28,506 bases of DNA, from positions 1 through 28,506 of the forward strand of contig CAMZGB010000003.1 in the NCBI GenBank assembly GCA_947306285.1. Direction: 5' to 3'. Below the pieces are notes generated by a model, which had not been told where the DNA came from, did not search any database, and saw nothing but the letters and a program-made list of their open reading frames with translations. The position numbers and the translations under genes were made by a program. Source of the stretch: an uncultured Lachnospira sp. (GTDB lineage Bacteria; Bacillota; Clostridia; Lachnospirales; Lachnospiraceae). Below are positions 1-6,871 of the stretch, piece by piece. Within the stretch, counting starts at the first letter, position 1; the number at the start of each line of letters is the position of its first letter.

Positions 1-562
1 TCATATAAATACCAACAACCTCTGGCATATTGATATCATATGTCTGCTCCAAAAGTTGCTTAACAAGTTCAGGTCCACCCTCGCCCATCGCCATAGTACC
101 AAGTGCACCATAACGTGTGTGTGAATCAGAACCAAGAATCATCTTTCCACCTTCAGCTAGCATCTCACGAGCAAACTGATGAATTACTGCCTGGTGAGGT
201 GGCACATAAATTCCACCATACTTCTTAGCAGCACTTAGTCCAAACATGTGGTCATCTTCGTTTATAGTTCCGCCAACCGCACAAAGTGAGTTATGGCAGT
301 TTGTGAGCACGTAAGGAATAGGGAAATGATCCATTCCCGATGCTCTTGCTGTCTGAATAATTCCTACAAATGTAATGTCGTGTGAAGTAAGTTTGTCAAA
401 CTTAATTTGTAGTTTGTCCATATTTCCTGATGTGTTGTGATCTGCCAAAATGTTGTATGCCATTGTGTTCTTTTTGGCCTCTTCTTTTGACATGCCATCG
501 TAGTTTTCAACTAGGTCTTTTCCACCTACTAAAAACATTCCACCATCTGATAATTTAATCAT
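1..562 (-). CDS. Aconitase-superfamily hydratase, N-terminal part (cut by window edge)
   Basis: The open frame starts at ATG 562, behind an AGGAGG site (TTTTAGGAGGTTTT on the minus strand), and leaves the window after 187 codons with no stop. The visible protein has the aconitase-family motif GSDSHTRYGALGTMAMGEGG near its end; this is the substrate/cluster-proximal DSHT region. Earlier segments are CHNSLCAVGGT and IYVPPHQAVIHQF. Members of this superfamily carry a 4Fe-4S cluster and hydrate or dehydrate carboxylic acids. The early position of the DSHT motif suggests a YbhJ-like hydratase of about 750 residues rather than canonical AcnA or LeuC, but the cluster cysteines lie mostly outside the window. 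Family assignment is firm; the substrate is unknown. Confidence 0.8.
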   Translation of the reverse strand, partial: MIKLSDGGMFLVGGKDLVENYDGMSKEEAKKNTMAYNILADHNTSGNMDKLQIKFDKLTSHDITFVGIIQTARASGMDHFPIPYVLTNCHNSLCAVGGTINEDDHMFGLSAAKKYGGIYVPPHQAVIHQFAREMLAEGGKMILGSDSHTRYGALGTMAMGEGGPELVKQLLEQTYDINMPEVVGIYM

Positions 563-577
563 AAAACCTCCTAAAAT

Positions 578-631
578 ACGGGCATTTTTGCCCACAAAAA
601 CTGGTCGTAACCGCCAAAAGGGCGCAGTTAC
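578..631 (-). promoter_or_regulatory. Structured 5' leader of the hydratase gene (two hairpins)
   Basis: Between the candidate promoter and the ribosome binding site, the transcript can fold into two hairpins. The first is 607-631 (arms GTAAC/GTTAC with an inner CGCC/GGCG and a small A-rich loop). The second is 580-593 (GGGCA/TGCCC), ending about 10 bases before the AGGAGG site. No known riboswitch class is recognised. The hairpins could affect RNA stability or translation. Confidence 0.4.
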
Positions 632-643
632 ACACTTATAGGT

Positions 644-672
644 ATTATACAATATATTTCAATTTATTTGTA
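644..672 (-). promoter_or_regulatory. Candidate promoter of the hydratase gene
   Basis: On the minus strand a perfect -10 TATAAT (644-649) lies 17 bases after a weak -35 TACAAA (667-672). Transcription would start near 637 and give a leader of about 75 bases. The -10 is convincing; the -35 is poor. Confidence 0.5.
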
Positions 673-694
673 GTAGGAAAACACTCAAATTTTA

Positions 695-723
695 TTGTAC
701 TATGATAGCAAGTATGCTATCAT
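695..723 (+). promoter_or_regulatory. Promoter of the hip-like toxin-antitoxin operon
   Basis: A -35 TTGTAC (695-700), a 17-base spacer and a -10 TATCAT (718-723) precede the antitoxin start at 753. The spacer and -10 are almost wholly covered by a perfect inverted repeat, as expected for an autoregulated toxin-antitoxin promoter. Confidence 0.65.
703..722. promoter_or_regulatory. Palindromic operator, probably bound by the XRE antitoxin
   Basis: TGATAGCA (703-710) and its exact reverse complement TGCTATCA (715-722) are separated by AGTA. The site spans the -35/-10 spacer and five bases of the -10 element, so a dimer bound here would block RNA polymerase. XRE/HipB-type antitoxins typically bind such dyads in their own promoters; binding here is inferred from position. 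Confidence 0.6.
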
Positions 724-752
724 TAAATTGAATTTTGAAATGGAGGTTTGGC

Positions 753-1337
753 ATGGATAAACAGATTGAATTAATCATTGAAAAAATTAAAACTGCACGA
801 CATGAGAAGAATATGTCACAACGCGCACTTGCTTATGCATGTGAGATTCCTCAGTCTACTCTAGCTAGAATTGAAAGTGGTAAAACTGTACCTCAGTTAG
901 ATACATTGCTTAAAATAACTGATGTTCTCAATCTCAGTTTAAGTTTAGAGTCTGTTAAGAGCGATATTCCTGCTGTTAGAAGATGGGACGGTTTGAAGTT
1001 CAGTTTATATTGGAGAAATGAATTGATTGCCAAGGTAAGTGTTACTAATACTACTGCTGAGATTACTCGTTTTGTTTTACATCCGGCTAAGCAAATTTTT
1101 TGGGCAGATAAAATGAACATTATGCAGTTGTCGCAAATACTAGAATCTAGATGTTGGGAAAGAAATAGAGATGATATTGATCTAATTATTAAAAATCTAG
1201 GTTTAAAAAGCTACGATCCTTTAGATATCGTTAAAAAAACTCATGGTGTCAATTATAGTGATTCTCTTTGGTTTCAATTTGAAGGAGAAAACTATTCCTA
1301 TAAAGATGTAATGTCTAGGAGGTGTGCTAATGTTTAA
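753..1337 (+). CDS. HipB-like XRE antitoxin with C-terminal HipS-like domain
   Basis: A 194-residue protein starts at ATG 753, six bases after GGAGG; an in-frame TTG at 735 lies upstream of that site and is unlikely. Residues 8-66 form a Cro/C1-type helix-turn-helix (recognition segment PQSTLARIESGK, 33-44). Residues 80-194 form a second domain with LKFSLYWRNELIAKV, then ESRCWERNRDDID, YDPLDIVKKTHG and SLWFQFEG. Its layout (strand pair, Arg-rich helix, DPLDIV...G, acidic end) resembles N-subdomain 1 of HipA, which is the separate HipS protein in hipBST systems. The stop overlaps the kinase gene by 8 bases, so the two are translationally coupled. Probable role: bind the operator and neutralise the kinase. 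The XRE call is secure; the HipS-like call is inference. Confidence 0.75.
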   Translation: MDKQIELIIEKIKTARHEKNMSQRALAYACEIPQSTLARIESGKTVPQLDTLLKITDVLNLSLSLESVKSDIPAVRRWDGLKFSLYWRNELIAKVSVTNTTAEITRFVLHPAKQIFWADKMNIMQLSQILESRCWERNRDDIDLIIKNLGLKSYDPLDIVKKTHGVNYSDSLWFQFEGENYSYKDVMSRRCANV

Positions 1338-2073
1338 AATTAACCTCCCAGAAAAATATATAATGGATGAAACTAGTACTAGTGATGGTACTCAAATCAA
1401 ATATTATAAAGATGACTATTTTTATAAAATTAATTCAATGGGTGGAGAGGATGAAGCAGAATACTTAGCTTCAGGCATTCTAAAATTTTCTTCTCTTGAC
1501 ATTAATGAATATGTATTATATGAAAGGGGTCAAGTTAATAGTTCAAATGCTTGTAGGAGTAAAAATTTTTTGAAACCTACTGAGGACTTTTTTACTTTCA
1601 ATCACCTTCACAAAAACATGTCTAGAGTCCCTATGTTTGAAAAAACATTCGAATATAAAACTCTCTCTAAAAAAATAGAATATGTTGTTAATTTTATGAA
1701 AAATGCCACGGGGCTAGATGTGACTGATTATTTGCGCAATACCTTTTCGACTGACAGTATCATCTTAAACGAAGATAGGCACTTTAATAATCTTGGTGTG
1801 ATTATGAAAGAAGACGGAACATATCGCACTGCTCCTATTTTTGACAACGGTCGTTCCATGTTTATAGGAAACTTTAGTATAAAGGATAATCTCCCTATAA
1901 GCGAAAACATAAAAAGAGTTTCTTGTAAGCCATTTGGCTTTGGCCATAAAAAGTTAGTTGAATACTTTGGGAAAGGTTTTGAGTTGGATAAAGATAAAGC
2001 AATTAAGTGGATAGAAAAAGAAGCTTCTGACAGATTCAGAGACTTACTTGTTTATCAAATAGAACGCTATTAA
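1330..2073 (+). CDS. HipA/HipT-like serine/threonine kinase toxin (short form)
   Basis: A 247-residue protein starts at ATG 1330, seven bases after AGGAGG (1317-1322); a GTG at 1324 is too close to that site. It shows the HipA-family catalytic segment LNEDRHFNNLGVI, with likely catalytic Asp149 and metal-binding Asn154, followed by APIFDNGRSMF with the DFG-like Asp172. Lys33 in YFYKIN is a candidate ATP-binding lysine. HipA is about 440 residues; this protein lacks the N-terminal subdomain 1 and starts near the kinase core, as in HipT of hipBST. HipA and HipT phosphorylate aminoacyl-tRNA synthetases (GltX, TrpS); the target here is unknown. The upstream partner appears to supply the missing subdomain. 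No classical SxxP/SxS gate motif was confidently located. Confidence 0.75.
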   Translation: MFKINLPEKYIMDETSTSDGTQIKYYKDDYFYKINSMGGEDEAEYLASGILKFSSLDINEYVLYERGQVNSSNACRSKNFLKPTEDFFTFNHLHKNMSRVPMFEKTFEYKTLSKKIEYVVNFMKNATGLDVTDYLRNTFSTDSIILNEDRHFNNLGVIMKEDGTYRTAPIFDNGRSMFIGNFSIKDNLPISENIKRVSCKPFGFGHKKLVEYFGKGFELDKDKAIKWIEKEASDRFRDLLVYQIERY

Positions 2074-2095
2074 AAGTAAATATATTTCTGCAAAC

Positions 2096-2143
2096 AAAAA
2101 CAGTAGGGGTTAGACGATTGTTAGTGCAACCCCTACTGTTTTT
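2096..2143. terminator. Bidirectional terminator between the kinase and GH3 genes
   Basis: A 16-bp perfect stem (AAAAACAGTAGGGGTT, 2096-2111, against 2128-2143) with a 16-base loop gives a T run on both strands. It closes the plus-strand toxin operon and the minus-strand GH3 gene. Confidence 0.9.
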
Positions 2144-2162
2144 ATTTGTATTGAAACTATAT

Positions 2163-4898
2163 TTATTTCTTAAACTGCATCCATGCTACTTTAATACCAG
2201 CCTGAACATCTTCTAGTTCAATATTGTAAACACCCTTCTCTAGGTTTAGCTTACATACCTTCTGTGTTACCCAGTAACCGTCTGTGCCGGCTGTCTGTAG
2301 TGTAAGTACATTTCCTTTGTCGGTGTTCATCTTTAATGTGGCCTGATATAGGTTGTGACTATCGAAGCACATATTAACGATTAGTGTGTATGTGCCAGCC
2401 TCTTTAACTATAGCTGTAGCATACTGCTCGCTGTCGAATTCTACCTTGTCGTTTCCATTGATTGTGAACTCTTTGTACTTAGGTGTAGCGTCTGGATCTA
2501 CTGGACAATCCTTAGGAACATCAGTGTCTACTAGTTCTCTCTCAATAACCGTCGCATTGATTAAGAAGTTTAAGATGTTCTTTGACGCTCTTTGAAGTTC
2601 GCCAATAGTTAGTCTTCCTTCTTCTACTGATTTAACTGTATTATCACCGTGTGAGTTCACCTCAGCACCGTTGTTGTTTACGATCATGTACGCATCGTTT
2701 TGTGAGCGAATCATATCACGAGTAAACTGGGCTGATTCTTCGCCACCCTTTACTACGTCGTTCATTCTAGCCCACCAGTCTGTCATAACCATTCCGTCAA
2801 AGCCCCACTCACCACGAAGGATTGTAGTACAAAGATCATAGTTGGACGCTGACCAGTGACCGTTTACAGGGTTGTAAGCAGTCATCAATGTCTTGATAGT
2901 TCCAGCCTTCACTGCCATCTCGAAAGGTTTTAGATAAATCTCACGAATAGCACGCTCTGAAGCAACCGCATCAATCTTAAATCTGCTAGCCTCCTGACTG
3001 TTAAGCGCAAAGTGCTTGATAGTTCCCCAAGAACCACCTTCTTTGATACCGCCTGTACAAGCCACAGCCATCTTTCCTGTTAGGAAAGGATCTTCTGAGT
3101 AGTATTCAAAGTTACGTCCATTTAAAGGACTTCTATGAATGTTAACACCAGGGCCAAGAAGTGTATCAACCTTGTGGTTAACCAACTCCTTACCCTCAAA
3201 TGTGTATAATTCTTTAATCAATTCTGTATTCCATGTACATGCAAGCAAAGTTCCGATAGGAAGTTGAACTGTGTCATCCTTCATACGAAGACCACTTGGT
3301 CCATCAGCACAACATCCAACAGGAATACCAAACTTAAATAGCGAATCACTAAGTCCGCCAAAGGCAGATGCTGTAGAGTCCGTAACACGTGGGCTACTCA
3401 TACCCTCTCCACGAACCAAGCATGCCATATCTTCCACACTTAGCTGTGCTACAAAATCTTCCATAGAAGCTTTTCCTTCATGGACATCTTGTAACCTAAT
3501 TCCTTTGTCGCCGGTAATCTCCATCGACTTTGGAAGATTGTTATCTATTCTCTGCGCCAAATCTACAGTTGGTTTCATAGATGGCAACCATTTTTCTTCA
3601 TAAATCTCGCCCTTAATATCACCTGTAGTCAAAACTTCTAGGTTTTCATCGTCAGGACATAGACATTCTGAGCATTGCTCTATTACTTCTAGTTCTTCCT
3701 GTTCAAAAGCAGATGCAACGCTACAATTTTTCACACTATTACCAATATGGAATTTATACACTCCTGCCTCTAAGACATAGCAAGACTTGTGCCCAGTCAC
3801 GCCTCTGTCATCGTAAGATGCCATTGCCTGTTTTGGTACAACAATCTCTAGTGTCTCAGTCTTGTTAGGTTTAAGTTCTTTTGTTTTAGCAAATCCTACT
3901 AGTACTTTCTTTGGCTTGCCAAGTTTGCCCTGTGGAGCCTCTAGGTAGATTTGAACTGTCTCTTTGCCGGCTATGTTTCCAGTATTTGTGACATTAATCT
4001 TAAACACCGTCTCTTCAACGCCGTACTCTACCTCTTCTGTATCTATTCTAAAGGTAGTGTATGAGAGGCCAAAGCCAAACTCATACATCACCTTATGTGG
4101 GGCAAATGTTTCAAAATATCTATAACCGACATAGATATCTTCTTTATAATAATTTCTAAAGTCATTTCCAAAGTTATATGTAGATGGATAATCCATAATG
4201 TCATATGTGATAGTGTCAGATAGTTTTCCGCTTGGATTCACTTTACCCATAAGCACATCCATTACGGCGTTTCCACCTTCCATACCACCTTGCCATACAT
4301 ATACTATGGCTGTGATATTATCCTTGATTTCAGGTTCTATTGCCCACTTCATATCAATAATGTTTGAAGTGTTCAAAAGAACAATCACCTTATCAAATGC
4401 CTTTGCAATGTTAATAAGGTTGTTTTGCTCTTTATCTGTAAGTAAATAGCTGCCCTCGCCTATGTAATTGTCCTTGTCTTCGCCGGCAGTTCTACCTATT
4501 ACATAAATAGCCTTATCAGATCTTTTAGCCTGAACTTTTGCATAATCCTCTGTAATTTCCATGTCATGCTGATGCCAAGGCTCTTGAGCCCAGCCTCCGC
4601 CGCCATTATTGAACGGATTATCTTTTAGCCATTCTTCGTAATCGTCAATTATGTTTTCATTAATTTTAAGTCCAGCATTTCTGATTCCAGTCAATAAATT
4701 TACAGCATAAGGCACTGTAACTGCTCCACCCGAACCTGTACCACTTCTATAGTAGTCAAACATTGGGCGTCCAAAAACAGACACTACCTCGTTCTTGTCC
4801 AAAGGAAGTGTTTCTTTTTCGTTTCTTAACATAACCGCGCCCTCAGCGGCTGCCTTCCTCGATTTCTCTATAAATTTATCTAAACTTCTTTTAGTCAT
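2163..4898 (-). CDS. GH3 beta-glucosidase, domain-permuted, with C-terminal CBM-like domain
   Basis: A protein of 911 residues starts at ATG 4898, five bases after GGAGG; the in-frame ATG at 4910 overlaps that site. Domain order is reversed relative to most GH3 enzymes. The GH3 C-domain comes first (residues about 10-285, with YRSGTGSGGAVTVPYAV and FGFGLSYTTF), then a fibronectin-III-like domain (about 298-390), then the TIM barrel (about 465-785). The barrel carries GRNFEYYSEDPFL, IKHFALNSQE and MVMTDWW, whose Asp707 is the expected nucleophile. The last 105 residues look like a beta-sandwich carbohydrate-binding module. There is no signal peptide, so it should hydrolyse imported beta-glucosides or oligosaccharides in the cytoplasm. 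The same order is known from rumen Butyrivibrio and Ruminococcus enzymes. Exact substrate is open. Confidence 0.93.
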   Translation of the reverse strand: MTKRSLDKFIEKSRKAAAEGAVMLRNEKETLPLDKNEVVSVFGRPMFDYYRSGTGSGGAVTVPYAVNLLTGIRNAGLKINENIIDDYEEWLKDNPFNNGGGGWAQEPWHQHDMEITEDYAKVQAKRSDKAIYVIGRTAGEDKDNYIGEGSYLLTDKEQNNLINIAKAFDKVIVLLNTSNIIDMKWAIEPEIKDNITAIVYVWQGGMEGGNAVMDVLMGKVNPSGKLSDTITYDIMDYPSTYNFGNDFRNYYKEDIYVGYRYFETFAPHKVMYEFGFGLSYTTFRIDTEEVEYGVEETVFKINVTNTGNIAGKETVQIYLEAPQGKLGKPKKVLVGFAKTKELKPNKTETLEIVVPKQAMASYDDRGVTGHKSCYVLEAGVYKFHIGNSVKNCSVASAFEQEELEVIEQCSECLCPDDENLEVLTTGDIKGEIYEEKWLPSMKPTVDLAQRIDNNLPKSMEITGDKGIRLQDVHEGKASMEDFVAQLSVEDMACLVRGEGMSSPRVTDSTASAFGGLSDSLFKFGIPVGCCADGPSGLRMKDDTVQLPIGTLLACTWNTELIKELYTFEGKELVNHKVDTLLGPGVNIHRSPLNGRNFEYYSEDPFLTGKMAVACTGGIKEGGSWGTIKHFALNSQEASRFKIDAVASERAIREIYLKPFEMAVKAGTIKTLMTAYNPVNGHWSASNYDLCTTILRGEWGFDGMVMTDWWARMNDVVKGGEESAQFTRDMIRSQNDAYMIVNNNGAEVNSHGDNTVKSVEEGRLTIGELQRASKNILNFLINATVIERELVDTDVPKDCPVDPDATPKYKEFTINGNDKVEFDSEQYATAIVKEAGTYTLIVNMCFDSHNLYQATLKMNTDKGNVLTLQTAGTDGYWVTQKVCKLNLEKGVYNIELEDVQAGIKVAWMQFKK

Positions 4899-4960
4899 CT
4901 TAGCCTCCATTTTAGTAATTTTAATATATCATAATTCAAGCAAAAAGTAGGTATATTTAT

Positions 4961-4989
4961 TTGTATTATTCTCTCAAATATTGTAAAAT
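4961..4989 (+). promoter_or_regulatory. Candidate promoter of the ligase-ACT operon
   Basis: TTGTAT (4961-4966), a 17-base spacer and TAAAAT (4984-4989) lie 33 bases before the ATG at 5023. A strong AAGGAGGAAAG ribosome binding site follows. Confidence 0.6.
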
Positions 4990-5022
4990 ACTACTTAAAA
5001 TTATAAGGAGGAAAGGGATATT

Positions 5023-6318
5023 ATGAGTAAATATTTCAGTGATGTGGAAACTGCTTCTCGCGACGAACTCACCAAGCTTCAGAACGAACGCCTCGTGGAA
5101 ACAGTTAACCATGTCTACAACAACATGGCTCCATACAGAGCCAAGATGGAAGAAATGGGTTTGACACCTGATGACATCAAATCTATTGATGATCTTCACA
5201 AACTCCCATTTTTGACAAAAGATTTTTTAAGAGAAAACTATCCAGACAAGCTTTGTGCAGTGCCAAAGACTGATTGCGTACGTATTCAGTCTACTTCCGG
5301 TACTACAGGAAAGCGTGTTGTAATGTTCTACACACAGGATGACGTAGACATTTGGGATGAGTGTTGTGCTAGAGCCCTTGTGGCTGCGGGCGCGACAAAG
5401 GATGACGTGGTACACGTAAGTTACGGTTACGGCTTGTTTACAGGTGGTGCCGGACTTCACGGTGGTTCACATATGCTTGGATCACTTACACTTCCTATGT
5501 CATCAGGAAACACAGCTAGACAACTTCAGTTTATGGAGGACTTGGGTTCGACTATTTTATGTTGTACACCTTCATATGCTGCATACCTTGCTGAATCAAT
5601 TCAAGAGCAAGGAGTTAAAGACAAATTGAGTTTAAAGAGCGGTATCTTTGGTGCGGAAGCTTGGTCAGATGAAATGCGTGCAGATATCGAAAAGAGTTTA
5701 GGAATTAAAGCGTTTGACATCTATGGACTTACTGAAATCAGTGGCCCTGGTGTTGGATTTGAGTGTGAGTGCCAGAACGGTCTCCACATTAACGAAGATC
5801 ATTTTATCCCAGAAATTATAGATCCAAACACTGGTGAAGTTTTACCAGACGGCGAAGAAGGCGAATTAGTATTCTCATGTATTAGCAAAAAAGCTATGCC
5901 ACTACTTCGCTACAGAACTAGAGACATAACAAGCCTCACTCACGAGAAATGTGAATGTGGAAGAACAATCGCCCGCATCGAAAGACTTAAAGGGCGTACA
6001 GATGATATGCTTATCATCAAGGGTGTAAATGTATTCCCATCACAGATTGAGGAAGTATTGATTAACCAGGGACTTGCTCCAAACTACCAGCTAGTGGTTG
6101 ACCGTGTAAACAATAGCGACACTTTGGAAGTTTTGGTTGAGATGACACCTGAGATGTTCTCAGATACAGTGGGTGCTATCGAGAAAACTGAGAAGCGCAT
6201 CGTTTCTGCTTTAAAGAGTATGCTTGGCATCTATGCTAAAGTATCACTTGTTTCACCAAAGTCAATCGAGCGCTCCGAAGGAAAAGCAGTTCGTGTAATC
6301 GATAAGAGAAAGATATAG
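5023..6318 (+). CDS. paaK: Phenylacetate-CoA ligase (arylacetate AMP-forming)
   Basis: This 431-residue protein has the usual family length. It belongs to the adenylate-forming superfamily, which activates phenylacetate or related aryl acids with ATP and CoA. Motifs: P-loop STSGTTGK (90-97), central IYGLTEISGPGVGFECE, adenylate-binding YRTRDIT, and the C-terminal GRTDDMLIIKGVNVFPSQIE typical of PaaK. Four cysteines around the middle (CECQ, KCECG) fit the zinc-containing subtype seen in anaerobes. The start follows AAGGAGG. The ACT gene begins 11 bases after its stop, so they form an operon. In Clostridia this pair often sits beside indolepyruvate ferredoxin oxidoreductase; no such gene is present here. 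True substrate (phenylacetate, indoleacetate or hydroxyphenylacetate) cannot be told. Confidence 0.92.
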   Translation: MSKYFSDVETASRDELTKLQNERLVETVNHVYNNMAPYRAKMEEMGLTPDDIKSIDDLHKLPFLTKDFLRENYPDKLCAVPKTDCVRIQSTSGTTGKRVVMFYTQDDVDIWDECCARALVAAGATKDDVVHVSYGYGLFTGGAGLHGGSHMLGSLTLPMSSGNTARQLQFMEDLGSTILCCTPSYAAYLAESIQEQGVKDKLSLKSGIFGAEAWSDEMRADIEKSLGIKAFDIYGLTEISGPGVGFECECQNGLHINEDHFIPEIIDPNTGEVLPDGEEGELVFSCISKKAMPLLRYRTRDITSLTHEKCECGRTIARIERLKGRTDDMLIIKGVNVFPSQIEEVLINQGLAPNYQLVVDRVNNSDTLEVLVEMTPEMFSDTVGAIEKTEKRIVSALKSMLGIYAKVSLVSPKSIERSEGKAVRVIDKRKI

Positions 6319-6329
6319 GAGGTACCGAT

Positions 6330-6761
6330 ATGTATATTAATCAAATATCTGTATTCGTTGAAAATAAACCAGGCAAGTTGTCTGAATTGACAAACTTCAT
6401 CGCCGAAAAGAACATAAATATGAGAGCTTTGGAAGTCGCTGACGCAAGTGACTACGGCATCATCAGATTTATCGTAGATGATCCTTTCACAATGCTAAAT
6501 GAACTTAAAGAAAATGATTGGGTTTGTAACTTAACAAAAGTTATCGGAGTTAAAATTCCAGATGAGCCTGGCGCATTGGCAAAGGTTTCAAATATTTTGG
6601 CAGATGCGGGCATCAGCGTTGAATACTGCTATGCTTTCATCTCAAAAGAAGACAACAACGCTATTATGGTCTTCAAGGTAGACGAAAACGAAATGGTTGT
6701 AGACATTCTAAAGAACAAAGACGTTACACTAATTAGCCAAGACGAAATAGCAAATATATAA
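6330..6761 (+). CDS. Tandem ACT-domain protein, partner of PaaK
   Basis: A 143-residue protein made of two ACT domains, residues 1-70 (QISVFVENKPGKLSELTNFI) and 71-140 (VIGVKIPDEPGALAKVSNIL). ACT domains bind amino acids or related ligands at a dimer interface. Stand-alone tandem ACT proteins next to PaaK are recurrent in Clostridia and archaea and may sense aromatic amino acids. The gene follows the ligase by 11 bases behind AGGAGGTACCG. Its last codons form one arm of a 19-bp inverted repeat whose other arm lies past the terminator (6851-6869). Confidence 0.88.
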   Translation: MYINQISVFVENKPGKLSELTNFIAEKNINMRALEVADASDYGIIRFIVDDPFTMLNELKENDWVCNLTKVIGVKIPDEPGALAKVSNILADAGISVEYCYAFISKEDNNAIMVFKVDENEMVVDILKNKDVTLISQDEIANI

Positions 6762-6869
6762 GTCTCTTTTATGAGAGGCACAAAAAATACAGGGGTCACA
6801 CTTAAAATCGTTTGACCCCTGTATTTTTTTGTGCCTATAAATGGCACCACATATTTGCTATTTCGTCTT
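6739..6869. repeat. 19-bp inverted repeat enclosing a terminator
   Basis: AAGACGAAATAGCAAATAT at 6739-6757 (the last coding bases of the ACT gene) recurs exactly as its reverse complement at 6851-6869, just before the stop of the convergent membrane-protein gene. The terminator hairpin 6777-6835 lies nested inside, making a large interrupted palindrome of about 130 bases. Confidence 0.85.
6777..6835. terminator. Bidirectional terminator, ACT gene and DUF975 gene
   Basis: The arms GGCACAAAAAATACAGGGGTC (start 6777) and the matching segment ending at 6835 form a stem of about 22 bp with one extra T. The loop is 14 bases. A T run lies in the distal arm for either strand, so it serves both convergent genes. 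Confidence 0.85.
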
Positions 6870-6871
6870 AG

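Noticed and set aside
735..752. TTG start for the XRE antitoxin
   Set aside because: It lies upstream of and overlaps the GGAGG site that serves ATG 753.
3271..3603. 110-codon plus-strand open frame inside the GH3 gene
   Set aside because: Antisense shadow of a well-conserved enzyme; no ribosome binding site or recognisable product.
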